Counted from the first letter of the stretch, positions 54,297-62,427 are shown. The stretch: 64,000 nt of DNA from Phycisphaerales bacterium (GCA_019744815.1 JAIEUA010000005.1:1-64000); one strand, 5' to 3'. Notes: a model not told the origin generated them from the letters alone. A program made the numbers and translations.

Positions 54297-55319
54297 ATGC
54301 GAACCAACAACCCGCAGACCAGCAAGTGTTCCCAGGACTCTCGCACGCAGCTCGCGCGTGGCCGCGGCTTCACGTTGATCGAGCTGCTCGTGGTGATCGC
54401 GATCATCGCTCTCTTGATTGGGATTCTGTTGCCGGCGCTGGGAAAGGCCCGCGAATCCGCGCGAAATGTGAAGTGCCTTGCGAACGTGCGTTCGATGGGA
54501 ACAGTGATGGCGTTTTACGGCAACGACTTCAGGTCGTGGTACCCCGTGATGCCAGTCGCGGGTTCCGGTGCCGCGGAGAGCTCGATCTCCCGAGCCACTC
54601 GGATCAACCAACAGCAGCTGTACGGTGGTGTGGCCGGTCTATTCAACACCTTCCAGCAACTCGACACCGCCGACAATCCGGACGGTCGGCCCAATGGCTA
54701 CGGCAACCCGTTCCTGAAGAATGATCCGAAGCGGTTCTTCTATCGCGACGCCAAGACCTCGCCGCTGCTCGCCAAATACCTCGATAACCTGGCGATTCTT
54801 CCGTGCCCGTCGGATCGTGAAGACCGTTTCTATCCGGTGCACAAGGGTTCGGATAACGCGAGCGACTCGAACTGTCCCGCGTACACGGGGTCCGCAAACG
54901 GCACGACGGTCTTCTCGGTGCAACCGAAGGCTCCGAGGAATCTGGCGGACGTCTACTCGGGCAACATCAGTTACCTGTACATCGTTGGCCTGAAGACCGA
55001 CGCATCAGACCAGTTGGTCGCGGTTCCTATTTGGGGCGATGAGTCCAACGGTGCCGACATGGGCACCTACGCGTGGTACGGAAACAACAACAACACCGCC
55101 GACCCACTCAAGGGGTACAAGGCCGCGCAGTCCCCGAAGCCCGGTACGTTCGGGAAGGTGGACAATCACGGCGTCGCGGGCGGCAACTATGTGTTCTCTG
55201 ACGGACACGCCGAGTTCGTGTCTTACAGCATCACGGACACCTTCTTCGAGAAGACCGGGCGGTTCTTCATTGGCGCGATCAAGAGCGATGCGAATCAGTT
55301 TGTGCGCACGATCGATTGA
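54297..55319 (+). CDS. Type IV prepilin-like protein with H-X(n)-DG box
   Basis: 340-aa secretion/pseudopilin-like protein. The N-terminus is basic and then carries the prepilin cleavage and N-methylation motif [19 protein letters not shown] (Gly about residue 26), followed by the hydrophobic assembly helix. The C-terminus has [17 protein letters not shown]. This is the DUF1559-like H-x-DG box, here with ten rather than nine residues between His and DG. Such proteins are abundant in planctomycetes and are thought to be surface-exposed pseudopilins. AAGGA lies about ten bases before the ATG at 54297. Confidence 0.93.
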   Translation: MRTNNPQTSKCSQDSRTQLARGRGFTLIELLVVIAIIALLIGILLPALGKARESARNVKCLANVRSMGTVMAFYGNDFRSWYPVMPVAGSGAAESSISRATRINQQQLYGGVAGLFNTFQQLDTADNPDGRPNGYGNPFLKNDPKRFFYRDAKTSPLLAKYLDNLAILPCPSDREDRFYPVHKGSDNASDSNCPAYTGSANGTTVFSVQPKAPRNLADVYSGNISYLYIVGLKTDASDQLVAVPIWGDESNGADMGTYAWYGNNNNTADPLKGYKAAQSPKPGTFGKVDNHGVAGGNYVFSDGHAEFVSYSITDTFFEKTGRFFIGAIKSDANQFVRTID

Positions 55320-55545
55320 GGATTCTCCGATCCTCGTCGTCTCGGGAGAAAATCTCTCCTGGCATGGATACTTCTCTCGCATCCGCGGCGACGAGAGGGT
55401 GGTCTTGATCGATCGAGTGTTCGCCAGCTCCTCACGTGCTGGCGGGAAGAGCGCGAGCCGGACCCACGCTTCAGGAGTCGCTCCGATCGGAGGGCTCGAC
55501 CCTTTCGTCCGATCTGAATCGCTGGGATATCGCCCTCACTCGTCG

Positions 55546-56157
55546 TCACCGCCCCAGGACGATCTTCATCTCGCTCGCGGGAACGTGCCAGCAGAGCAAC
55601 TCCTCGTACAACTCCTGCGTCCATGGATGCAGGTTGACCGCGGCCTGCACCGCTTTCTTCAGAAGCTTTGGCAGCAGGAACATCGAGGAAAAGACCAGCT
55701 TCTGCGAGATCACCCGCACCCGCACGTTGTTGTAGAAGTTCGGCACGCGCCTCCGGTACGGCCAGACCTCCTGGCAGAAGTACCCCAGCGTGTAGAGACC
55801 CCAAGGCGTCTTGTGTGTGTAGTCGCTGTAGTAGTGCGGGTTGGCGAAGTAGGGCACGCGGATGTGGCATTCGCCGGTGGGCTTGAGCACGCGCGCGACT
55901 TCCCGCAACACGGTCTCGAGATCGGAGAGGTGCTCGAAGACATGGACGGCTTCCATGCGATCGACGCTGGAGTCGGGCAGGAACGGCAGCCCTTGGTTCA
56001 CGTCGCAAACGACATCGACTCCCGGGAGCGGGAGAACATCGATGCCGATCGCGTTGGGACTCTTGTGGGGGCCGCAGCCGATCTCGACCAGGACCTGCGG
56101 CGCGGCGAGCAGGGGTGCGAGCTCGGTGAGCAAGCGTGGGGAGTCTGGCATCTGCAT
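55546..56157 (-). CDS. SAM-dependent methyltransferase
   Basis: 203-aa class I (type 11) methyltransferase. Motif I VLVEIGCGPHKSPNAIGID, the acidic strand VDVVCDVNQGLPF, motif IV VHVFEHLSDLETVLREVARVL and the later PHYYSDYTH give a complete fold. The target is unknown. Position next to the rhamnose operon and a surface pilin fits sugar or lipid methylation, but that is inference. The candidate structured RNA and terminator at 56375-56546 lie 220 bp upstream on the same strand. A Met two codons later is an alternative start. Confidence 0.88.
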   Translation of the reverse strand: MQMPDSPRLLTELAPLLAAPQVLVEIGCGPHKSPNAIGIDVLPLPGVDVVCDVNQGLPFLPDSSVDRMEAVHVFEHLSDLETVLREVARVLKPTGECHIRVPYFANPHYYSDYTHKTPWGLYTLGYFCQEVWPYRRRVPNFYNNVRVRVISQKLVFSSMFLLPKLLKKAVQAAVNLHPWTQELYEELLCWHVPASEMKIVLGR

Positions 56158-56327
56158 GCGGGATTGATGGAATAGAACGGCGAGCCGCGGGTATCGAGGT
56201 CTGGGGCAACGCATCGGGTGATGCGGCCTGGTTGCTTGGAGCCAAGCCGTGCGTTCTCGGCGTTGACGCCCGAGCCCGCGCTGCTCGGTCGCCGAACCGG
56301 TCGAGCAATGGTACCCGAGACGGATCG

Positions 56328-56352
56328 CGGGGCCTGGAGGGCCCCGCCCCCC
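56328..56352. repeat. Palindromic repeat, family A (inverted copy)
   Basis: Reverse complement matches the cores at 43323 and 51265 with one base difference. It lies between the methyltransferase gene and the structured-RNA terminator. Confidence 0.75.
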
Positions 56353-56374
56353 AAAGTGGAGGACACGTCAACTG

Positions 56375-56412
56375 AAAAGCGGCCCGCGCCGGAACATCCG
56401 GACACGAGCCGC
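56375..56412 (-). terminator. Intrinsic terminator below the candidate RNA
   Basis: On the minus strand a long hairpin, GCGGCTCGTG pairing with CGCGGGCCGC (two G-T pairs) then CCGG/CCGG around ATGTT, runs 56412 to 56379. It is followed by TTTT (56378-56375). It begins at the base next to the 17-bp stem of the RNA candidate. Confidence 0.7.
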
Positions 56413-56546
56413 AGGGGAAAGTGCGCTGCTCCCGCGCACGGGGGTAAGCAGCCGACCGCCGGCAAGGGCGGCGGGCTGAGACGCATCGGGATGAAGAAAC
56501 GGGCGACTGGCTCCTGAGCGGCGAAAGCCGCAGCGCACTTTCCCCT
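56413..56546 (-). ncRNA. Candidate structured RNA closed by a 17-bp stem
   Basis: Bases 56413-56429 and 56530-56546 are perfect reverse complements (17 of 17). On the minus strand the enclosed 100 bases form a hairpin GCGGC-TTTC-GCCGC (56531 to 56518) right after the closing strand. A two-helix arm around the CCCTT turn (about 56478 to 56450) and a CCCG/CGGG hairpin follow before the closing strand. A terminator follows at once. The layout suits a stand-alone ncRNA or an aptamer-plus-terminator leader of the methyltransferase gene. No hallmarks of tRNA, tmRNA or RNase P were found. No clear promoter was identified between 56547 and rfbB. The rest of the 560-bp gap holds only repeat A. Confidence 0.45.
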
Positions 56547-56717
56547 TGCGCCCTGTGCAGTGCGACAAAGCGGGGCAGACAGGCCAGAGGCGATTGAGAA
56601 ACCCCGCCAGAAATCTCGGCGGACAGGATAACTCGTTGTTCAGAAGGTGGTTGCGTGACGCGAAAATGGAGCGGGCGGGCCGAGAACAGGGCTTCTTCGG
56701 CTCGGACCCCCTTGCGT

Positions 56718-57755
56718 TCAGGCCATCGCGGCGGGGCGATTGGCGTAGAGGGTGTCGTAAAAGCTGCGGTACTCGCCCGAGCGGATGTGTCGCCACCAGG
56801 TGGCGTTGGACGTGTACCAGGCGACCGTTGCCTCGAGCGCGGCGGGCCAGGCGGAGCGGCTCGCTCGCCAGCCGAGCTCAGCGGCGATCTTGGAAGAGTC
56901 GATAGCGTAACGGCGGTCGTGGCCGGGGCGGTCCTCGACGTGGCGGATGAACTCCGGGCCGCGGTTCATGAGGCGGAGCAGCGAGTGGGTGAGGTCGAGG
57001 TTGGAGTGCTCGTTGTCGGCGCCGATGTTGTAGACCTGTCCGGCGCGGCCGCGCTCAAGGACAGCGAGGATGGCCTCGCAGTGATCGTCGACGTGGATCC
57101 AGTCGCGGACGTTGAGGCCGTCGCCGTAGAGCGGGACTTGTTTCCCTTCGAGCAGGTTGGTGACGAAGAGCGGGATGACCTTTTCGGGAAACTGGTAAGG
57201 ACCGAAGTTGTTGGAGCAGCGGGTGATGACGGCGTCGAGACCGAACGTGTGGTGGAAGGCGTGGACGAGCAGATCGCTTGCGGCCTTGCTGGCGGCGTAG
57301 GGGCTGCTGGGCCGGATGGGCGAGTCCTCGGTGAAGCGGAACTCGGGGCGATCGAGGGGAAGGCTGCCGTAGACCTCGTCGGTGCTGACGTGCACGAAGC
57401 GTTTGAGCCTGGCGTGGCGAGCAGCATCGAGGAGTGTTTGCGTTCCCAGGACGTTGGTCTGAACGAAGGGGCGGCTGTCCATCAGGGAGCGGTCGACGTG
57501 CGACTCGGCGGCGAAATGGACAATCGCGTCGGCGCCGGCGAGCGCGGACTTCATCGTGCCAGCGTCGCCGATGTCGGCCTTGATGAAGCGGTACCTGGCA
57601 TCACCTTCGAGACCGGCGAGGTTTTCGAGATTGCCGGAGTACGAAAGACAGTCGATGTTGGTGATGGCGATGGAGGGGCGGTGCTGGCGCAGGAATCGGA
57701 TGAAGTTCGAGCCGATGAAGCCGCAGCCGCCGGTCACGATGAGTCGCTCGAACAT
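56718..57755 (-). CDS. rfbB: dTDP-glucose 4,6-dehydratase
   Basis: 345-aa extended SDR enzyme making dTDP-4-keto-6-deoxyglucose. NAD-binding TGGCGFIGSNFIRF at the N-terminus, the active-site triad with Thr/Asp/Glu in VSTDEVYGSL, and the YxxxK motif in SPYAASKAASD are present; the C-terminal RPGHDRRYAID is typical. Last gene of the minus-strand rhamnose group rfbA-rfbC-rfbD-rfbB. Confidence 0.97.
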   Translation of the reverse strand: MFERLIVTGGCGFIGSNFIRFLRQHRPSIAITNIDCLSYSGNLENLAGLEGDARYRFIKADIGDAGTMKSALAGADAIVHFAAESHVDRSLMDSRPFVQTNVLGTQTLLDAARHARLKRFVHVSTDEVYGSLPLDRPEFRFTEDSPIRPSSPYAASKAASDLLVHAFHHTFGLDAVITRCSNNFGPYQFPEKVIPLFVTNLLEGKQVPLYGDGLNVRDWIHVDDHCEAILAVLERGRAGQVYNIGADNEHSNLDLTHSLLRLMNRGPEFIRHVEDRPGHDRRYAIDSSKIAAELGWRASRSAWPAALEATVAWYTSNATWWRHIRSGEYRSFYDTLYANRPAAMA

Positions 57756-57812
57756 GGGCGATTCTATCGCGAGGACGTGCCAAGCACGCGATGGAAGCTG
57801 TCACGCACTGAG

Positions 57813-58745
57813 CTAGAGAGGATCGAGGTTCGGTAGCACATCTTGGAGCGCTTCACGCCATGAGCGGAGCGGGCCGATGGCGGCGATGGTCTTGCTGAGA
57901 TCGAGGACGCTGTACGCGGGTCGAGGGGCGGGGCGAGGAAACTCGGCGGTGGTGCAGGGTCTGACGCGGCAGGCCGGGTTCGCGAATGCCGCGATCGCGG
58001 TGGCGAAGTCGAACCATGTGCATTCGCCGTCGTCTGTCGCGTGGAATGTGCCGCGGAGGCCGCGGTCGAGCAGGCGGGCGGTGATGTCAACGAGCGAGGC
58101 GGTAGAGGTGGGGCGGCCGCGCTGGTCGTGGACGACGTGGAGTTCCGGCTTTGCCTTGGATGCTGCGGCGATGGTGCGGACGAAGTTCTTGGCCCAGGGT
58201 GCGTAAAGCCAGCTGGTGCGGATGAGCAGGTGGTCGCAGCCGGAGGATTGAAGGAGTTGCTCGCCGCGGAGTTTGCTGCGGCCGTAGATGTTCGCGGGAT
58301 TCGTCGGAGCGTCGACCGCGTAGGGGGCGGTGCCTTGGCCGTCGAAGACGTAGTCGGTGCTGTAGTGGACGAGCGTGACCCCGCGTTCGCGGCAGAGGCG
58401 GGCGAGCGTGCCGACGGCGGCGGCGTTGATGCGGTCGGCCTTGTCGGGCTCGGACTCGGCTTGATCGACGTTGGTGTACGCGGCGCAGTTGATGACGATG
58501 CGGGGATCGTTGTCGAGGACGCGTTGGAGTGTGTCGTCGCGCTCGAAGTCGATCGCGGGGTAGGTGAAGCAGTGGACGCGGCTCGCAGCTGGAGCGTTGC
58601 GGTGTTGTTCGTTGCCCTTCAACCCACCCCCCGCCCCCTCCCTCGGGGAGGGGGAGTCGGAGGCGCCGAACCAGAGCTGCCACTGGCGGCCGAGCATGCC
58701 GTCGGCGCCGAGGATGGCGATGCGGCCTTGTCGCCACGCGTTCAT
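57813..58745 (-). CDS. rfbD: dTDP-4-dehydrorhamnose reductase
   Basis: 310-aa SDR that completes dTDP-L-rhamnose. The NADPH-binding AILGADGMLGRQWQ and the YxxxK motif in NPANIYGRSKLRGE are seen, with VHYSTDYVFDGQG. Between the first strand-helix unit and residue 55 (about residues 29-54), a Ser/Pro/Gly-rich stretch is encoded by a palindromic repeat; it is absent from typical RmlD. The ATG overlaps the rfbC stop (ATGA), so the genes are coupled. Confidence 0.94.
   Translation of the reverse strand: MNAWRQGRIAILGADGMLGRQWQLWFGASDSPSPREGAGGGLKGNEQHRNAPAASRVHCFTYPAIDFERDDTLQRVLDNDPRIVINCAAYTNVDQAESEPDKADRINAAAVGTLARLCRERGVTLVHYSTDYVFDGQGTAPYAVDAPTNPANIYGRSKLRGEQLLQSSGCDHLLIRTSWLYAPWAKNFVRTIAAASKAKPELHVVHDQRGRPTSTASLVDITARLLDRGLRGTFHATDDGECTWFDFATAIAAFANPACRVRPCTTAEFPRPAPRPAYSVLDLSKTIAAIGPLRSWREALQDVLPNLDPL
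58584..58661. repeat. Palindromic repeat read in frame inside rfbD
   Basis: CCCCCTCCC (58634-58642) pairs with GGGAGGGGG (58646-58654). Together with flanking low-complexity DNA it encodes residues 29-54 of RfbD (PSPREGAGGGLKG). A related palindrome lies at 35161. Confidence 0.65.
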
Positions 58746-59239
58746 CGGAACTGCACGCTCCAGGGGAACCACGGCGGGATGTTGAACGCGCGGCGTTCTT
58801 CGTCGGGTTGCTTGGGGTTGTACGCGTGGGTGACGTAGTAGAGGAGGCTGGCGGGTTCGGCACCGACGGTGGCCGCGCCGTGCCAGAGCGAGGGCGGGAT
58901 GATGACGAGCGCGGGGCGGTGCTCGCCGATGACGGCGGCCCAGGCTTTATCGTCTTCGGTGCGGTGGACGCCGACCTTGAGATCGCCCCGCACGCAGATC
59001 CAGAAATCGGTTTGCAGCCTGTGGCGGTGCCAGGCCTTGATGACGCCGGGGTGCTGGAGCGAGATGTTGATCTGTCCCTGGCTGTCCATGACGCCCTGGA
59101 GCTGGTTCATGATGGACCAGCCGCGGTCGTCGGAGTGGAGGTTGATGGGTAGCAGTGCCGGTTCGCCGCGCTCGCGGGCGTGCTCCCACGCGTCGAGCGG
59201 GGAGAGGTTCGAGGTCGGGATTGGCAGGATCTCGGGCAT
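58742..59239 (-). CDS. rfbC: dTDP-4-dehydrorhamnose 3,5-epimerase family protein
   Basis: 165-aa cupin-fold RmlC-like protein. It has SDDRGWSIM near the start, the catalytic-type His in KAWHRHRLQTDFW and the later PPSLWHGAATVG and PPWFPWS. It is shorter and more divergent than enterobacterial RmlC, but its place among rfbA, rfbD and rfbB strongly supports the epimerase assignment in dTDP-rhamnose synthesis. Overlaps rfbD by four bases. Confidence 0.85.
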   Translation of the reverse strand: MPEILPIPTSNLSPLDAWEHARERGEPALLPINLHSDDRGWSIMNQLQGVMDSQGQINISLQHPGVIKAWHRHRLQTDFWICVRGDLKVGVHRTEDDKAWAAVIGEHRPALVIIPPSLWHGAATVGAEPASLLYYVTHAYNPKQPDEERRAFNIPPWFPWSVQFR

Positions 59240-59252
59240 TGATCGCTCGGGA

Positions 59253-59378
59253 AAGGCGGTTCACCGCGGAGGACGCAGAGAACGCGGAGGGAGTCACGGA
59301 GGGGAACTTTTCTTCTTCTTCTTCTTCTTCTTCTTCTTCTTCTCGGCGTTCTCCGCGTTCTCCGTGGTGAAACGCCTT
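59253..59378. mobile_element. Inverted-repeat element without a gene, (TTC)n centre
   Basis: Arms 59253-59289 and 59342-59378 are inverted copies (32 of 37) of the same CACGGAGAACGCGGAG-type sequence that bounds the GxxExxY cassette at 8114-8610. The 52-bp centre is mostly an 11-unit TTC microsatellite (about 59309-59342). It fills the gap between rfbC and rfbA and overlaps the last two bases before the rfbA stop codon ends. It looks like a MITE-sized, empty form of the larger element. Confidence 0.65.
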
Positions 59379-60102
59379 AGTGATTCGCGCCGGTCTGGTG
59401 GACGAGCGTGCTGGCGCGGAAGAGGCTTTCGAAGGTGCCGGCGTCGGTCCACCAGCCGTCGAGGATGTCGTGGGTGAGCGTGCCGCGGCGGAGGTACTCG
59501 TTGTTCACGTCGGTGATCTCGAGCTCGCCGCGGGCGGAGGGTTTGAGCGTCTGGCAGATGTCGAAGACCTCGTTGTCGTAGAAGTAGATGCCGGTGACGG
59601 CGAGGTCGCTGGGGGGCTGCTTGGGCTTCTCGATGATGCGGGTGATGCGGTCGCCTTCGAGCTGAGCGACGCCGAAGCGGTGGGGGTCGGGGACGCGCTT
59701 GAGGAGGATCTTGGCGCCGGCCTTCTGCTCGCGGAACGCGGCGGCGGCGGGCTTGACGTTCTTTTCAATGATGTTGTCGCCGAGGATGACGCAGATCTTC
59801 TCGCCGTCGGCGAAGTCTTGGGCGAGCTTGAGGGCGTCGGCGATGCCGCCGCTGCCTTCCTGATAGGCGTATTCGAGGTGGCGGATGCCGAGATGCTTGC
59901 CGTTCTTGAGGAGTCGGAGGAAGTCGCCGGCGTGCTCGCCGCCGGTGACGACAAGGACCTCATCGATGCCGGCCATGAGCAGGCAGCGGATGGGGTAGTG
60001 GATCATCGGCTGGTCGAAGACCGGGAGAAGGTGCTTGTTGGTGACGAGTGTGAGGGGGAGCAGGCGAGAGCCCGTGCCGCCGGCGAGGATGACGCCCTTC
60101 AT
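59377..60102 (-). CDS. rfbA: Glucose-1-phosphate thymidylyltransferase
   Basis: 241-aa nucleotidyltransferase that makes dTDP-glucose. The signature GVILAGGTGSRLLPLT starts the protein, followed by KHLLPVFDQPMIHYP, the metal-binding VILGDNII, and ITRIIEKPKQP. It belongs to the short (about 240 aa) RmlA type rather than the 290-aa enterobacterial one. The start at 60102 is forced by the motif; the upstream open frame is low-complexity Ser/Pro from repeat DNA. First gene of the rhamnose group. Confidence 0.96.
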   Translation of the reverse strand: MKGVILAGGTGSRLLPLTLVTNKHLLPVFDQPMIHYPIRCLLMAGIDEVLVVTGGEHAGDFLRLLKNGKHLGIRHLEYAYQEGSGGIADALKLAQDFADGEKICVILGDNIIEKNVKPAAAAFREQKAGAKILLKRVPDPHRFGVAQLEGDRITRIIEKPKQPPSDLAVTGIYFYDNEVFDICQTLKPSARGELEITDVNNEYLRRGTLTHDILDGWWTDAGTFESLFRASTLVHQTGANH

Positions 60103-60120
60103 GGGTGGATTCCGTGGGAA

Positions 60121-60203
60121 GGAGGGAGAGCGTGAAGAGGGGAAGAGGAGAGCAGGAGAAGAGGAGAACAGGGGAAGAGGAGAACAGGGGAAGAGGGGAG
60201 AAC
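60121..60203. repeat. Purine-rich tandem repeat
   Basis: Degenerate units of GGGGAAGAGGAGAACA (about 16 bases) repeated three to four times, flanked by similar GA-rich words. It lies just upstream of rfbA and may affect the promoter or local structure. Spacing and unit do not suit a CRISPR. Confidence 0.7.
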
Positions 60204-60273
60204 TCGTTGGTGGTTGGTGGTCGAGAAGCGGGCTCGTTGCTGGCAATCGTATCTGGATCGGGCGAGAGGTGAG

Positions 60274-60376
60274 CAGCGAGCCGGGGCGTCCTCGCCCCGG
60301 TGGATGAGATGGACGAGGAAGGGGCGATCAGATTGAGGGATGCGTCGGCGCCGGGGCGGGGACGCCCCGGCTCGCT
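60274..60376. repeat. Palindromic repeat B, inverted pair
   Basis: Copy 60274-60300 is identical to 37051-37077 over 27 bases. Copy 60351-60376 is the reverse complement with one difference. About 50 bases lie between them. The pair forms an inverted BIME-like unit in the 379-bp gap between rfbA and the small hypothetical gene; a terminator (60418-60442) fills the rest. Confidence 0.75.
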
Positions 60377-60417
60377 CATGGAGTCGTGCGCAGAGCGATG
60401 TCGCTTACCTCCAAATG

Positions 60418-60442
60418 AAAAACCTCTCGCTGACGCGAGAGG
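60418..60442 (-). terminator. Intrinsic terminator after the 104-aa hypothetical gene
   Basis: On the minus strand CCTCTCGC pairs with GCGAGAGG around GTCA (60442-60435 with 60430-60423), followed by TTTTT. It lies 40 bp after the stop at 60482. Confidence 0.9.
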
Positions 60443-60481
60443 CTCTACCAGAGATGCGTTGTCGGTGCGGCGTGCTTGGTG

Positions 60482-60796
60482 TTACTCAAGCGGATCGGCG
60501 GTGAGGATGCCGGCGCCGGCTTCGCGGCGGACCCAGACGGCGTCGCGGCCGCGGGGGCGCTGAGAGTTGAGCAGGTGCTCGAGGTAGTGGCGGAGTTCGG
60601 TGCGGGCGAACTGGTGGAGGTAGGCCGCGCTGGCGGTCTTGTTGATCTGGATGATCTGCTCTACCAGTTGAGGGACGGTGAGCGCGGACATGTCCTCTGC
60701 GGCGATCGCGGGCCGATCGTCGGCGGGCACGCCGCCGGAGCGGAGGATGGGTTCGTCGCTGAAGAGGGAGGGAACGACGGGCATCGTGGCGACCAT
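60482..60796 (-). CDS. Small conserved hypothetical protein
   Basis: 104 aa. A short N-terminus (MVATMPVVPSLFSDEPIL) is followed by a helical core MSALTVPQLVEQIIQINKTA and the Tyr/His-rich LHQFARTELRHYLEHLLNSQ, then WVRREAGAG. It has no known motif to me but looks like a genuine helical protein. GGAGAG before the ATG at 60796 supports the start; the longer open frame upstream is spurious. It is divergent from the gene at 60999. Confidence 0.75.
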   Translation of the reverse strand: MVATMPVVPSLFSDEPILRSGGVPADDRPAIAAEDMSALTVPQLVEQIIQINKTASAAYLHQFARTELRHYLEHLLNSQRPRGRDAVWVRREAGAGILTADPLE

Positions 60797-60998
60797 GAGC
60801 GCTCTCCAGAAGATCGGGCGATGGGCCGCGGCAACGCAAAGCGCTTGCCACGGGCGATCGGAACACACCGACAAGGACAAGGATGAGGGAGGGCTCCGCC
60901 CTGCGTCGCGCGGCGGTGGGGCCCGCGCGACAGGCTTCATCGTCGGCGCTCGCGCGCGCCGGGCTTTGAAAGATCTGTGCTGGATTTGGCCGCTAGGC

Positions 60999-61703
60999 TT
61001 GAGCGTGAGCGACCTGGAATTCCATCCACAATCCGGCCGGTTCGTCGTGCGGCACACCACAAGCGGTGGGGGCGGGGAATCCTCCTTGGAAGCGAGAGAC
61101 TCGGGAGCGGCCGCATGGGCTCGTTTCGAGCCGCGGACGCTGGCGGAGTTCGCGGCGAGCGCTTCGGGTGGTCGCGGATCGAGCGTGACGAGTCCGTCGC
61201 GAGCCGTTGGCGCTGAGCGAGCGGCGCACGCACGCGCGCAAGTTGCGCGCGTGGTGATGGTGCCGCGTGCGGATGCTGCCGATCCGGAGGACATCGCGGC
61301 GTCGTTTGCGCGCTGGGGCGAGGCGGGCAAAGCGGCGCTCGCGGAGGGGCTCGCGGCGGCGAAGCGCACGGCCGCGATTTCGAGCGAGCGGCTGGTGCTC
61401 TGGCCGCGGCTGGGGACACTGGTCTCGGACATCCCCGGTGTGTTGAACCTGATCCGATCGCAGGAAGATGTGGGTGTGCTGTTCGATCCGGTCGCGTTGC
61501 TCGCGCCGGACTCGAACCGCTTTGCTCGGGACTTTCTGCTGCGTGCGGCAGAGGTGGTCTCCCACGCTGCGGCTGGGATTGATGCGGTGTACGCCGCGAA
61601 CGACCTGCCGATGGGGGTGGATGCGGCGTGGCTCGAGCCGGTGATCGCGGCTGCGATGGAGGCCCGCGTTCCCGTCTGCCGCGGGCCGCGGATGGGGGCG
61701 TAG
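60999..61703 (+). CDS. Hypothetical protein, possible TIM-barrel remnant
   Basis: About 234 aa from a TTG at 60999 (GTG at 61005 is as good); upstream in-frame sequence looks non-coding. The N-terminus reads SVSDLEFHPQSGRFVVRHTT, the middle is Ala/Arg/Gly-rich, and the C-terminal part has alternating strand-helix pattern (SSERLVLWPRLGTLVSDIPG, VGVLFDPVALLAP, GIDAVYAANDLPM). This faintly recalls xylose-isomerase-like barrels. I do not assign a family. It ends 52 bp before nuoC. Confidence 0.6.
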   Translation: MSVSDLEFHPQSGRFVVRHTTSGGGGESSLEARDSGAAAWARFEPRTLAEFAASASGGRGSSVTSPSRAVGAERAAHARAQVARVVMVPRADAADPEDIAASFARWGEAGKAALAEGLAAAKRTAAISSERLVLWPRLGTLVSDIPGVLNLIRSQEDVGVLFDPVALLAPDSNRFARDFLLRAAEVVSHAAAGIDAVYAANDLPMGVDAAWLEPVIAAAMEARVPVCRGPRMGA

Positions 61704-61754
61704 TGGGCTAATCTTGAGGGCTCAGACGACGTCTGTTCGGAAGGAATCCCCCGC

Positions 61755-62306
61755 ATGTTGACCGCTCCCACCCTCGATCACCCGACGTTTGCTCAGGTCA
61801 AGGCCCGCTTCGCCGGCAAGAAGTTCCGCGCCACCGAGTTCCGCGGCCAGGCGACGCTGGTCGTCGAGCCCGCCGACCTGCACGAGGTGATGGCGTTCCT
61901 CAAGAACGACTGCGGCTACGACTTCCTGTCGGACGTGATCGGCATCGACTATCTGAACTATCCGACGCCCCAGCCCGGGCGCTTCGCCGTGGTGTACAAC
62001 CTGATCGCCTACGCGACGGATCTGCGCTTCTTCGTGAAGGTGTACCTCAACCCATCGATCCCGACCGACGGCATCGAGGAGGATCCGGCCCTCTACGTGG
62101 ACAGCGTCTGCGACCTGTGGGCCGGCGCGGAATGGACCGAGCGCGAGGTCTTCGACATGTTCGGCATCCGCTTCAAGAACCACCCGGACCTGCGTCGCAT
62201 CCTGACGTGGGAGACGTACCCGGCGCACCCGCTTCGCAAGGACTATCCGGTCCGCGGCCGCGGCGAGCGCGAGGCGTACAACATCATCGATCGGACGTCG
62301 GCGTAA
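61755..62306 (+). CDS. nuoC: NADH-quinone oxidoreductase subunit C
   Basis: 183-aa 30-kDa subunit of complex I, in the peripheral arm next to the quinone-binding module. The hallmark DLWAGAEWTEREVFDMFGI and the C-terminal HPDLRRILTWETYPAHPLRKDYP are present. The other nuo genes do not follow; downstream is repeat DNA and an unrelated secreted protein, and upstream is a hypothetical gene. It therefore appears detached from any nuo cluster in this window. Confidence 0.95.
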   Translation: MLTAPTLDHPTFAQVKARFAGKKFRATEFRGQATLVVEPADLHEVMAFLKNDCGYDFLSDVIGIDYLNYPTPQPGRFAVVYNLIAYATDLRFFVKVYLNPSIPTDGIEEDPALYVDSVCDLWAGAEWTEREVFDMFGIRFKNHPDLRRILTWETYPAHPLRKDYPVRGRGEREAYNIIDRTSA

Positions 62307-62416
62307 GAGAAGGGGAGCAGGGGAGCAGGGGAGCAGTGGGGCAGGGGGTCAAGGCAGCAGACTGAAGCGAACGCGGAGGCTGCGGAGATCGCGGAGTTTC
62401 GCGGAGAGGACTGAAG
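62307..62416. repeat. Composite repeat: (GGGGAGCA)n plus CGGAG unit
   Basis: Begins at the base after the nuoC stop: GGGGAGCAGGGGAGCAGGGG units to about 62345, a spacer, then GCGAACGCGGAGGCTGCGGAG ending in GCGGAGAGGA. The same order of parts occurs at 63726-63843, so the two flank the dockerin-like gene as direct repeats. The remaining part of this gap, to 62642, holds the terminator below. Confidence 0.65.
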
Positions 62417-62427
62417 AGTGTTTTCAC

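Noticed and set aside
56375..56546. RNase P RNA, tmRNA or a known riboswitch for the 56.4-kb structure
   Set aside because: No RNase P core motif, no tmRNA acceptor/T-loop or tag frame, and no TPP or cobalamin core strings in the right arrangement; left as unclassified.
60121..60203. Tandem purine repeats near rfbA considered as a CRISPR array
   Set aside because: Units are degenerate, contiguous and without unique spacers; no cas genes are nearby.
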